From an uncultured Clostridiaceae bacterium (lineage in GTDB: Bacteria; Bacillota; Clostridia; Lachnospirales; Lachnospiraceae), in the NCBI GenBank assembly GCA_949841235.1, contig CATKZA010000113.1, positions 1 through 6,388 of the forward strand: 6,388 bases of DNA, given 5' to 3'. The notes under the pieces were generated by a model that was not told the origin of the DNA, searched no databases, and saw only the letters and a program-made list of their open reading frames with translations. The position numbers and the translations under genes were made by a program. Positions 1 to 6,372 of the stretch are shown piece after piece (within the stretch, counting starts at the first letter, position 1; each line of letters begins with the position of its first letter).

Positions 1-329
1 TCCTCCCTCTCGGAATAGCATTTCAGATGCATCTTAATCTCAGAAGAAGGTCGATATCCCTCCAGGCCATCCAGCACATTTGCCTCCGCATCAATATGCA
101 CCAGCTTCTCCGGCGTGATAAAGCTCGTGCTGATTCCCGTAGGCGTAGCCAGAAACGTCCCATCCGGCAATTTGGCGGACACATTGCCGTCATTGGCGGC
201 CACCCAGCCCAGCTGCCACATTTTGTGGCACACATCGCAAATCTGTTCTCTCAGTTCCATGTAACTTAATTCCATCTCTTTCCCTTGCATCCCTGCTGAT
301 CCACTATAATCAAAATCATCGGAATGCAT
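1..329 (-). CDS. Class II aldolase/adducin family protein (L-fuculose-phosphate aldolase type), N-terminal part only
   Basis: The visible 109 residues match the start of the zinc-dependent class II aldolase/ribulose-5-phosphate 4-epimerase family; the gene runs off the window edge. Such enzymes cleave sugar phosphates such as L-fuculose 1-phosphate to DHAP and an aldehyde in the cytoplasm. Family landmarks are NDGNVS (46-51; phosphate-binding Gly-Asn of FucA), TPTGIS (62-67; Thr-Gly) and PSSE (94-97), whose Glu corresponds to FucA catalytic Glu73. The zinc-binding histidines lie beyond the window, so the exact substrate cannot be decided. Two starts are plausible: ATG at 329 with AAGGA 7 nt upstream, or ATG at 275 with AAGGG 6 nt upstream. 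The shorter form puts the motifs within a few residues of their positions in E. coli FucA, so the first 18 residues (polar, acidic) may be an untranslated leader. It is probably not functionally tied to the c-di-GMP genes. Confidence 0.85.
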   Translation of the reverse strand, partial: MHSDDFDYSGSAGMQGKEMELSYMELREQICDVCHKMWQLGWVAANDGNVSAKLPDGTFLATPTGISTSFITPEKLVHIDAEANVLDGLEGYRPSSEIKMHLKCYSERE

Positions 330-348
330 TTTCCTTTCCTTTATTTTG

Positions 349-378
349 TATATATTATTCAGATAGGAATGATGTCCC
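349..378 (-). promoter_or_regulatory. Weak candidate promoter for the aldolase gene
   Basis: On the minus strand GGGACA (373-378; GACA matches the end of TTGACA) is followed after 18 nt by TATATA (349-354; four of six match TATAAT). Transcription would begin near 342, leaving almost no leader for a start at 329 but about 67 nt for a start at 275. Both boxes are imperfect. Confidence 0.3.
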
Positions 379-383
379 CATCT

Positions 384-403
384 GCATATCTGTCACAATA
401 TGC
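384..403. repeat. Perfect 6-bp inverted repeat with 8-nt spacer between the operon and the aldolase gene
   Basis: GCATAT and ATATGC flank an 8-nt spacer (390-397). The site lies just upstream of the candidate aldolase -35 box and about 55 bases before its first ATG, a reasonable place for a regulator-binding site. It has no following T-run on either strand, so it is not a convincing intrinsic terminator. It is AT-rich and short, so chance is an alternative. Confidence 0.35.
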
Positions 404-412
404 CATGCCGCT

Positions 413-484
413 TTACCCAGCAAAGCAATGAACTTCATCGTCATCCCAGCTGGCAAGGAACCCCTCGCCTTTGGATGGCATCAT
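413..484 (-). CDS. Possible 23-residue small ORF on an ATGA overlap with the phosphodiesterase stop
   Basis: An ATG at 484 overlaps the TGA stop of the phosphodiesterase gene (481-483) in the classic ATGA arrangement, with AAGGA 9 nt upstream at 494-498. The frame gives MMPSKGEGFLASWDDDEV and a few more residues, then TAA at 413-415. Beyond that stop the same frame stays open to a TGA at 359-361, so it could be a 40-codon ORF broken by one stop. I recognise no family. At this size chance is a good alternative, and another short frame overlaps it. Confidence 0.2.
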   Translation of the reverse strand: MMPSKGEGFLASWDDDEVHCFAG

Positions 485-2460
485 CCCAATGCTTCCTTGA
501 TGTCACTGCTCGCTTTCTCCTTGCCATCCTTCCCCTTCTTATTGAATTTAGCAAGAAAGCGCAGAAATTCTTTCTCCGGCAGAGGGCGGGAATAATAATA
601 TCCTTGAAGGTAATCCCCCTGCAGCTTCTTAATAATATCTATATGATCAGGGGACTCAATGCCCTCGGCAATAATCTTCTTGCCCTCCGCCTTAATCATA
701 GGCATCAAATCATTCAGAAACTGATTCTTCCCCTCGGCAAAGGACCACACCAAACTCTTATCAATCTTCACGAAGTCCACCGGAAGCTCCAGGATATTTG
801 ACAGGGTAGAATTGCCCGTGCCAAAGTCATCCAAGGCAACCTTCGCCCCTGTTTCCTTCAGGCGCGCCAGCGTCCTGCTCACCGCATCCTTATCCGTAAA
901 TTCGCTCTCCGTAATTTCCAGATGCATCTTCTCCATCGGAATGCCATATTGATTAGCAATTCTCACAAAATCCTCTGTCAAATGCTCGTACCGGCACTGA
1001 GCCGGGCTGAGGTTGATATTGATATCCTCTATCCCATAGTCGAAGATATGATTGTAACTGGCGAAGATGCATGCCTTGCGGAAAATCTGCTCCCCCAGCT
1101 GGATGATCGTATGATTCTCTTCCGCCACATGGATAAAGAACTCCGGATTAATATACTTCCGATTCCGATCTTTCAGCCTGGCCAACACCTCCAGAGAGGT
1201 AATCCTCCCCATCGCAAAGGAAAAAATCGGCTGAAAATGCAACTCTATGCTATCATCCATAATAGCCTCTTCCACCAGGCTTGCCACTTCCCTCTTCTCG
1301 TCAGACTTCTCCATCTCATCCGAGCGAAGGTGTACCAGTTCCCCTGATTTGTGGACACTCTCATGATCGGAACGGGCATAGTGTATCCGCTGAACCAATT
1401 CCTCAAAATCCTCGCCATCCAGAGGATAAGTAATCTCGTAAAAACTGTATTCCTGATTTACCACTTGATTCTTCAATACCCAGTTCTGGGGAAGCATTTC
1501 CTTCAGTTTCTCATACAATGCCAGCGTTCCTTCCCTAGACTTGCTGATGATAGCAAAAGTAGAGGAACCGATATGGAAAACTCCTCCCTTTCCGCACTTC
1601 TCCACCAGCAGCCCGGCAATCCTGCGCTGCACCTTGCGCAACACTTCTCCGCCATAGATCTGGTTCATAGCCTGGTAATTCCGCACCCTTATAATCAAGC
1701 AGGAAGTTTCTTTTCCGTAGGACAGCCTCTCCTGAAAAATCTCAAAAAAGCCATTTCTATTAAAAGTTCCCGTAGCATTGTCCACGAAAAAATCGGGACT
1801 CTGCAACGACAGATAGAACATATAGGCAAAAAACAGCGTTGCCACCTTGAAAAAGGAAGTTCCCGGCATCCGGAACAACTCTGCCACCAGCATGGCGATA
1901 AAATCCACGACTAGAAGCATGCACATCATACGCTTTCGCATGGAAAACTTCAAGCATCGCAGCCACACCACGCCAATGTCATACAGAAACATCCCCAACA
2001 GAATCAAATTCACCCCCCAGAATGCAGGAGTGCGAGCAATAAGGCCACTGTCATTGGTATAAAAGCACAAGTGCGTCCATGGCGAGGAAAGGAGCATCAC
2101 AGAAGCGATCAGCAGAAAAAAGCAACCTCCCATGGCCCGCCATCCCGCCACACTGTCCACCGACAGCCGAAAATGTAATCGATAATCCACCGACAAGATA
2201 TAGCAATGCAGCATCAGACAGGTAATCAGTTGGAGAAAGAGGAACGTACCATAAATCACTTCATGCAATTTTCCCGGTTCCCCGTACATTCGACCCAAAT
2301 CCGCAAATATGGCAAACACGGAACTCAACATCATGAAGCATAGAAAAAGTTGGAAGAAAATCGTCCTTCTATTCGGAAGATGCTTCTTTAACGTATCAGC
2401 AAAAAAAATCACGGCAAAAAATCCTGCTGACGCGATCTGGCAACAGAAAAGGCTATTCAT
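481..2460 (-). CDS. Seven-helix membrane c-di-GMP phosphodiesterase (degenerate GGDEF, intact EAL)
   Basis: Predicted to hydrolyse cyclic di-GMP to pGpG at the inner face of the membrane. The 659-residue protein has seven hydrophobic helices at about 9-22, 34-56, 68-92, 108-126, 147-168, 177-195 and 203-219. A GGDEF-like domain follows, opening with DNATGTFNRNGF (227-238), but its signature is GSSTF (298-302), so it should not make c-di-GMP; it might bind GTP as a regulator. The EAL domain spans about 392-640 and retains every known catalytic element: EVLAR (424-428, an EVL variant of EAL), N483, EITE (515-518), DDFGTG (544-549), K565, E599, and Q619 followed by RPLP (625-628). A lysine-rich tail ends the protein. 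The start is set at 2460 by a perfect AGGAGG 8 nt upstream. The gene overlaps its upstream paralogue by 8 nt, which suggests translational coupling. It is the likely antagonist of the cyclase encoded at the head of the operon. Confidence 0.93.
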   Translation of the reverse strand: MNSLFCCQIASAGFFAVIFFADTLKKHLPNRRTIFFQLFLCFMMLSSVFAIFADLGRMYGEPGKLHEVIYGTFLFLQLITCLMLHCYILSVDYRLHFRLSVDSVAGWRAMGGCFFLLIASVMLLSSPWTHLCFYTNDSGLIARTPAFWGVNLILLGMFLYDIGVVWLRCLKFSMRKRMMCMLLVVDFIAMLVAELFRMPGTSFFKVATLFFAYMFYLSLQSPDFFVDNATGTFNRNGFFEIFQERLSYGKETSCLIIRVRNYQAMNQIYGGEVLRKVQRRIAGLLVEKCGKGGVFHIGSSTFAIISKSREGTLALYEKLKEMLPQNWVLKNQVVNQEYSFYEITYPLDGEDFEELVQRIHYARSDHESVHKSGELVHLRSDEMEKSDEKREVASLVEEAIMDDSIELHFQPIFSFAMGRITSLEVLARLKDRNRKYINPEFFIHVAEENHTIIQLGEQIFRKACIFASYNHIFDYGIEDININLSPAQCRYEHLTEDFVRIANQYGIPMEKMHLEITESEFTDKDAVSRTLARLKETGAKVALDDFGTGNSTLSNILELPVDFVKIDKSLVWSFAEGKNQFLNDLMPMIKAEGKKIIAEGIESPDHIDIIKKLQGDYLQGYYYSRPLPEKEFLRFLAKFNKKGKDGKEKASSDIKEALG

Positions 2461-4378
2461 AGGCAGCACCTCCTATCTCCCGGAAAATCACCGGCCCGTG
2501 CTTCTTTTCAAAATCCTTTTGGAACAGCAGGCCCTGCATGTAGGCAAAATCTAAATCTTTCAGCATCGGAACGTATTCCGCCTGATCCACTCCATCCAAG
2601 ATGATCTTCCACCCGCTGGTATTCAGCATGTCAAGCATATAAAGCAGCTGCTCGCTAATGCCATTGCAGAAAAGATTTACCATATGATGATTGATCTTCA
2701 CTCCGTGAAAGGACATATTCAGAACTGTCTTTAAGTTGCAGACAGTGACGCCGAACTGATCTAGAAGTATGCGAACCCCTTTTTCCCGAAGCAGCACAAA
2801 AGCCTCCTCCATGGCATCATAATCCACATCCTGCTCCACCGTAACCTCGATGCAGATAAAATCCCCCGGAATCTGATATTTCTCCAGAAGATCAATATAT
2901 CCCCGAGCCAATTCCGCCCCGGATATCTGCGTCCCCTCCAAATTCATATGTATCCGCTCAACGACAGAATCCCTCAATCTATTCAGCATAATATACTTGC
3001 AGACCAATTCAAATACAATCAGACCCATTTCCCGCTGGTACCCCATCTGTGCCGCCATCTCCCAAATCAATTCCTGAGAAATCACTTCTCCATCCCCATA
3101 CTTGGCACAAATAGCAAACTCATAGCAGAACTTCTCCTCGTCATCCTTAGACTGGATGGGATAGATCTGCAAAGAGAAATTTTGGGTGGCAATGCATGCA
3201 TTTACAATCCGCATCGCCTCCATGTCCTTCTCAATGTCACTCTTGCTGTCATCGCTATAGCGCAGCAAATGCGTTCTGTCCATATATACCATAGCCAATT
3301 TCCTCATGCTGGTAAGAATGCCGAAGAAATTTCCCGTGCGATAATCCGCATCCTTGAAATCAATGGTATAGAAATCGCAGAACAGAGATACATTCTTATT
3401 ATTTATGCGAATATAAGCCGGAATCAGTTCCACCAGTTCCCGGTGCTTGCTTACTATGTCCACGGAAGTCTTGCAGGTCACCACATACTCAAAACTGTGA
3501 ATATGATACACCTGATGCCTTCCGCAATGCCTTTTCAGCAAGTCACCAATCTGCCTGTGGATTTCCACAATCTCGCTTTCAGAACAGCAGTTGGTAATGC
3601 TCTCAATATTATTGATGCAAATGCCCAGACAGCGGATGTCTTCTCTGCACAGTTCCTTCTCACGCAACACTGTGCGGAAACCCGCCCTGGCAAAGCAGTC
3701 ACTGGCCAGAACCTTGTATCGGTCAAGATTGTGCAGCAGCATGTAATACACCACAAGCACAAATGCCATGAAATAATAGGATGTCAAATAATCCGAATGC
3801 GACCTCATCTGCCGTATCACGTCTGCAAACAAAAGCAAATCCGAACCAAACAGAACGACAAACTCCCGCCTTTTCATTTTCCTTCCGGATAGCAGCAGCA
3901 CGCCGCCAGCCAGCACCAGACAAAGAACGACGACCCCGCCCTGCATCACCCTGCCCTTTGCAGCGAAATCCTGCACTTGACCATGGGAAGCACCTCCCAA
4001 ACGCATGGCAAAGGGAAGCACCGAAAACAACATGCACAGTACAACCAAAAGCCCCAGAAGCCTGGCTCCCCACTTCTTACCGACAAGATTATTTTCAGTC
4101 ATGGCGAGATTATACTGAAATATCCCATAAAAAGCCATCAATGCAAACATGCCGGACAACGCCTGAATCGTCATTTTCAGCCAATGGAGATGCCATCCCG
4201 AAAATTCATAGATTGCGCACAGGAGAATATTCATTTCGAGGGCAATGGTCTCCATCATTGCCATGGCAAAAAAAATCTTGTTTTTCGCTATTAGAATCCA
4301 ATTCTTATAGCCGCAAAAAATAAGTGTAATCAGCAGCATCGCCAATGCCACTAAATGAAACGATATATTTCTCTCCAT
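2453..4378 (-). CDS. Seven-helix membrane protein with degenerate GGDEF and degenerate EAL domains (probable c-di-GMP pseudo-enzyme)
   Basis: This 641-residue protein is probably a catalytically inactive signalling partner. Seven hydrophobic helices lie at about 5-23, 36-57, 66-88, 105-125, 147-164, 172-188 and 199-217. A GGDEF-like fold follows at about 225-370, where the signature is replaced by HSFEY (294-298). An EAL-like fold spans about 390-635. Compared with the downstream paralogue it keeps E420 (position of the EAL Glu), N479, E511, D540, K561 and Q615. It loses the Arg of ExLxR (C424), the second Glu of ExTE (V514) and the second Asp of the DD motif (Q541). Loop 6 reads FGVTVCN, and the late catalytic Glu is Asp (D595). 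Phosphodiesterase activity is therefore unlikely; binding of c-di-GMP or of another EAL protein is possible but unproven. The start at 4378 has GGAGAGG upstream at good spacing. The last 8 nt overlap the next gene. Several cysteines cluster at 244-285. Confidence 0.9.
   Translation of the reverse strand: MERNISFHLVALAMLLITLIFCGYKNWILIAKNKIFFAMAMMETIALEMNILLCAIYEFSGWHLHWLKMTIQALSGMFALMAFYGIFQYNLAMTENNLVGKKWGARLLGLLVVLCMLFSVLPFAMRLGGASHGQVQDFAAKGRVMQGGVVVLCLVLAGGVLLLSGRKMKRREFVVLFGSDLLLFADVIRQMRSHSDYLTSYYFMAFVLVVYYMLLHNLDRYKVLASDCFARAGFRTVLREKELCREDIRCLGICINNIESITNCCSESEIVEIHRQIGDLLKRHCGRHQVYHIHSFEYVVTCKTSVDIVSKHRELVELIPAYIRINNKNVSLFCDFYTIDFKDADYRTGNFFGILTSMRKLAMVYMDRTHLLRYSDDSKSDIEKDMEAMRIVNACIATQNFSLQIYPIQSKDDEEKFCYEFAICAKYGDGEVISQELIWEMAAQMGYQREMGLIVFELVCKYIMLNRLRDSVVERIHMNLEGTQISGAELARGYIDLLEKYQIPGDFICIEVTVEQDVDYDAMEEAFVLLREKGVRILLDQFGVTVCNLKTVLNMSFHGVKINHHMVNLFCNGISEQLLYMLDMLNTSGWKIILDGVDQAEYVPMLKDLDFAYMQGLLFQKDFEKKHGPVIFREIGGAAYE
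2469..2474 (-). promoter_or_regulatory. Perfect Shine-Dalgarno AGGAGG for the phosphodiesterase gene
   Basis: AGGAGG sits 8 nt before the ATG at 2460 and inside the last codons of the upstream gene. It fixes the start at 2460 rather than at the in-frame GTG at 2469, which overlaps the site. Ribosomes finishing the upstream gene stop at 2453, only 8 nt past this start, so re-initiation is likely. Confidence 0.85.
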
Positions 4379-6308
4379 ACTTCCTCTCCATCGGTGCCCT
4401 TGCGGGCGCACCGTCCATCACTTCGGCTCCTCTGCACATGACATTCCATGATAATCCCTGGTACAAATGGTAGCAGTTCTTACCGCCATTTTTCGACTGG
4501 TACAAGGCACTGTCCGCCTTCTTATACAAATCCTCGAACTGCGTAGCCTGATCCGGTGCCAAGGCAATCCCCACGCTGCTGGAAATGCTCACCTCCGTCT
4601 CTCCATTCCTGTATGTCCTGCGGTTGACCTCGCAGATCTTTTCCGCCTTTCTCTTTATGTACTCATGCATGCTCTCTTCGTCAAATGCATCATAGACAGC
4701 GCACACCGCAAATTCATCTCCCCCGAGCCGCCCGACGTAGGCATTCTTAGGAAATACTTCCCTCAACCGGTCTGCCGTATCCACAATGGCCTTATCTCCT
4801 GAAATGTGTCCCAATTTGTCATTCACATTTTTAAAATTATCCAAATCAACCATGAAGAAAATGCAGTGATTGTTATCCTTAATCGATGCCAGGCACTGGG
4901 TCACCTTCTCCTCCATCGTCTTCTTATTTAATACGCCGGTAAGCAGATCATTCTCTGCCCTCTCCACCAGATTCTTCTCCTCGGCAATCTCCTGGTCTGC
5001 ATTTTCTACTTTTCCAATAAACTTCAGATTTGAGCCGAACCTCTTATCCTTCACCAGTTTGCCAATAATTCGGTACCAGCCATATCCATTATTGTTCTTA
5101 ATCCTAACCTCCGCAGTAAACATGCTGGCATCATCATCATAAAATCGGTGAATCCTCCCCCTGACAGAAACGTCATCCGGATGGATATAGTCGTAGACTT
5201 CATAGACCTCCTCCCCATATAACGTGCGCAATTCCTGACCAAACATCTTCTCCCCGTCACCATAAAAGCACAATTCTTTCGGGAAGAAATTATATTCAAA
5301 AATAATAGCCTTTTCCAAGTCGTTCAGAATATCCTGCCGTTCCTGCTGCTCCCTAAAAGTCTCGTTGCGGTAAATAGAAACCCCAAAGAATGCCATCAGT
5401 GCCAGCCAGAATCCAATAGAAATGACGCTAAAGATAACAGTTTCTCTGCTCATGGTAAAGGCATGGCGGTATACCGCCTTCTCCATTTTAAGATATCCCG
5501 CATACCAGCCTCCATAAACGCATGGCTGAACATTGCATATGTAATTATCCCCATTATATTTATAGCGAAATGCCACGGCATGCCGTTTCTTCATATAACG
5601 CTCCACGTCATCCACAGACGGGGATTTCTTCCGCATCTTGCAGTTGGATAGGTAAGTAAAGAAATTATTCGCCTCCCCGCCAACCATCTCCTCAAATTCC
5701 TTTCCCTCGGAGAGGTACTCCCCCTGCTCCGATATCAAAAATGCGCAGCCGGACTGGGTATCGTTCCATTTACCCATCATCTCCGTGAGCCTTTCTATGC
5801 GGATTGCCCCCGCCATAATGGCCACTACCCGGCCCCTGTCCTGAATGGGAGTGCACATCACCGCATAGCGGTTCAGTTCTGCGTCCTTCACCAGATTCCT
5901 ATAGACAAGGGCACGCCTTTCGTTTACCAGGGACTCCATCATCTCATCCTGTATCAGGTTGAATAAAACTTCGTCTCCCAATTCCCGCTTCCCCTCCAGA
6001 TTCAGCACCAGCAATCCGTCAAATCCTATCCTATTCTCCTTCAATACCTGCTGTGCCTTGGCTATATCGCTCTGTACCGGCTGGCTCATGGCCTTCGCCA
6101 TGCTTTTTAGCCGTTCCAGTTTTGCCTGCAGCATATCATCCACATAGGTGGTGTATATCGCCGCATCATCTGTGAGATTATCCTCTTCCATATCCGCCGC
6201 ATTGCCCGTCACATCCCGATAAAAAGACAGCATACCCAATATGACAAGCAACAGCATGAAAATTATCCCCAGATATCTTTTCCATATTTTTTTGATTTTT
6301 TTCGTCAT
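4305..6308 (-). CDS. Membrane-bound diguanylate cyclase: Cache-like sensor, PAS-like domain, GGDEF
   Basis: Predicted to make cyclic di-GMP from two GTP in response to an extracytoplasmic signal. The 667-residue protein has a basic N-terminus and a membrane helix at about 12-30. An extracytoplasmic region follows at about 31-289; its late GGWYAGYLK stretch (266-274) resembles the end of a dCACHE domain. A second helix lies at about 291-313. A PAS_3-like domain spans about 330-435, with HPDD at 376-379. The GGDEF domain spans about 452-617: DLLTG at 454-458, metal-binding VDLD at 487-490, NVND at 494-497, GGDEF at 529-533 and KKADSALYQSKNGGKN at 596-611. All catalytic signatures are intact. 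The RxxD inhibitory site is absent (PKNA at 520-523). The start at 6308 is chosen because AGGAG lies 7 nt upstream; an in-frame ATG at 6362 has no such site. The last 50 residues extend past the domain and the gene overlaps the next by 74 nt, which is odd. The sensed ligand cannot be told. Confidence 0.93.
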   Translation of the reverse strand: MTKKIKKIWKRYLGIIFMLLLVILGMLSFYRDVTGNAADMEEDNLTDDAAIYTTYVDDMLQAKLERLKSMAKAMSQPVQSDIAKAQQVLKENRIGFDGLLVLNLEGKRELGDEVLFNLIQDEMMESLVNERRALVYRNLVKDAELNRYAVMCTPIQDRGRVVAIMAGAIRIERLTEMMGKWNDTQSGCAFLISEQGEYLSEGKEFEEMVGGEANNFFTYLSNCKMRKKSPSVDDVERYMKKRHAVAFRYKYNGDNYICNVQPCVYGGWYAGYLKMEKAVYRHAFTMSRETVIFSVISIGFWLALMAFFGVSIYRNETFREQQERQDILNDLEKAIIFEYNFFPKELCFYGDGEKMFGQELRTLYGEEVYEVYDYIHPDDVSVRGRIHRFYDDDASMFTAEVRIKNNNGYGWYRIIGKLVKDKRFGSNLKFIGKVENADQEIAEEKNLVERAENDLLTGVLNKKTMEEKVTQCLASIKDNNHCIFFMVDLDNFKNVNDKLGHISGDKAIVDTADRLREVFPKNAYVGRLGGDEFAVCAVYDAFDEESMHEYIKRKAEKICEVNRRTYRNGETEVSISSSVGIALAPDQATQFEDLYKKADSALYQSKNGGKNCYHLYQGLSWNVMCRGAEVMDGAPARAPMERKYGEKYIVSFSGIGDAADYTYFLRL
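4383..4389 (-). promoter_or_regulatory. Shine-Dalgarno GGAGAGG for the pseudo-enzyme gene
   Basis: GGAGAGG ends 4 nt before the ATG at 4378; counted from its GGAG the spacing is 7 nt. It lies inside the 3' end of the cyclase gene and 3 nt after a hairpin. It supports the start at 4378 over an in-frame GTG at 4411, which falls within that hairpin. Confidence 0.7.
4393..4412 (-). promoter_or_regulatory. GC-rich hairpin with GCAA tetraloop just upstream of the pseudo-enzyme ribosome-binding site
   Basis: On the minus strand GGTG, a CG bulge and CCC pair across a GCAA loop (GNRA class) with GGG and CACC. It ends 3 nt before the GGAGAGG ribosome-binding site of the next gene and lies inside the cyclase reading frame. 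It could influence coupling between the two genes or mRNA processing; its function is inferred from position only. Confidence 0.4.
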
Positions 6309-6315
6309 AGCGCTT

Positions 6316-6320
6316 CTCCT
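6316..6320 (-). promoter_or_regulatory. Shine-Dalgarno AGGAG for the diguanylate cyclase gene
   Basis: AGGAG lies 7 nt before the ATG at 6308. It decides the start in favour of 6308 over the in-frame ATG at 6362, which has no purine-rich site upstream. Confidence 0.8.
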
Positions 6321-6345
6321 GTTATTTGAGCCGTACATTAACCCT

Positions 6346-6372
6346 ATATTACAGTGTAGCATATTATGGCAA
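6346..6372 (-). promoter_or_regulatory. Weak candidate promoter for the c-di-GMP operon
   Basis: On the minus strand TTGCCA (6367-6372; five of six bases match TTGACA) is followed after 15 nt by TAATAT (6346-6351; four of six match TATAAT). This would start transcription near 6339, about 30 nt before the cyclase ATG. The spacer is shorter than the optimal 17 nt and the region is AT-rich, so chance is possible. The true promoter could lie beyond the window edge. Confidence 0.3.

Noticed and set aside
23..235. Minus-strand frame of 70 codons rich in Trp, Arg and Met
   Set aside because: It is a shifted frame inside the aldolase gene, whose own frame carries NDGNVS, TPTGIS and PSSE.
391..398. 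TGTGA half-site resembling a CRP operator
   Set aside because: The matching second half TCACA is missing at the required spacing, and CRP of this kind is not expected in this type of organism.
330..480. c-di-GMP riboswitch (GEMM type) in the gap
   Set aside because: I looked for the conserved GEMM core and its tetraloop-receptor elements and saw none; a covariance-model search with the GEMM families would settle it.
330..480. Intrinsic terminator after the phosphodiesterase gene
   Set aside because: The only clean dyads (384-403 and a CCAGCTGG palindrome near 450) are not followed by a T-run on the minus strand.
1351..1914. Plus-strand open frame of 187 codons, with others at 400-801, 922-1347 and 3781-4323
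   Set aside because: All are antisense to genes with well-supported domain motifs, and their translations look like shadow sequence with no family resemblance.
2461..2469. GTG start for the phosphodiesterase gene
   Set aside because: It overlaps the AGGAGG that serves the ATG at 2460.
2948..3892. Plus-strand open frame of 314 codons
   Set aside because: It lies wholly antisense to the pseudo-enzyme gene, has no recognisable domain, and the minus-strand frame shows clear membrane helices and EAL landmarks.
6308..6362. Upstream ATG that would extend the cyclase by 18 residues
   Set aside because: No ribosome-binding site precedes it, it falls within the candidate promoter, and AGGAG precedes the ATG at 6308 at ideal spacing.
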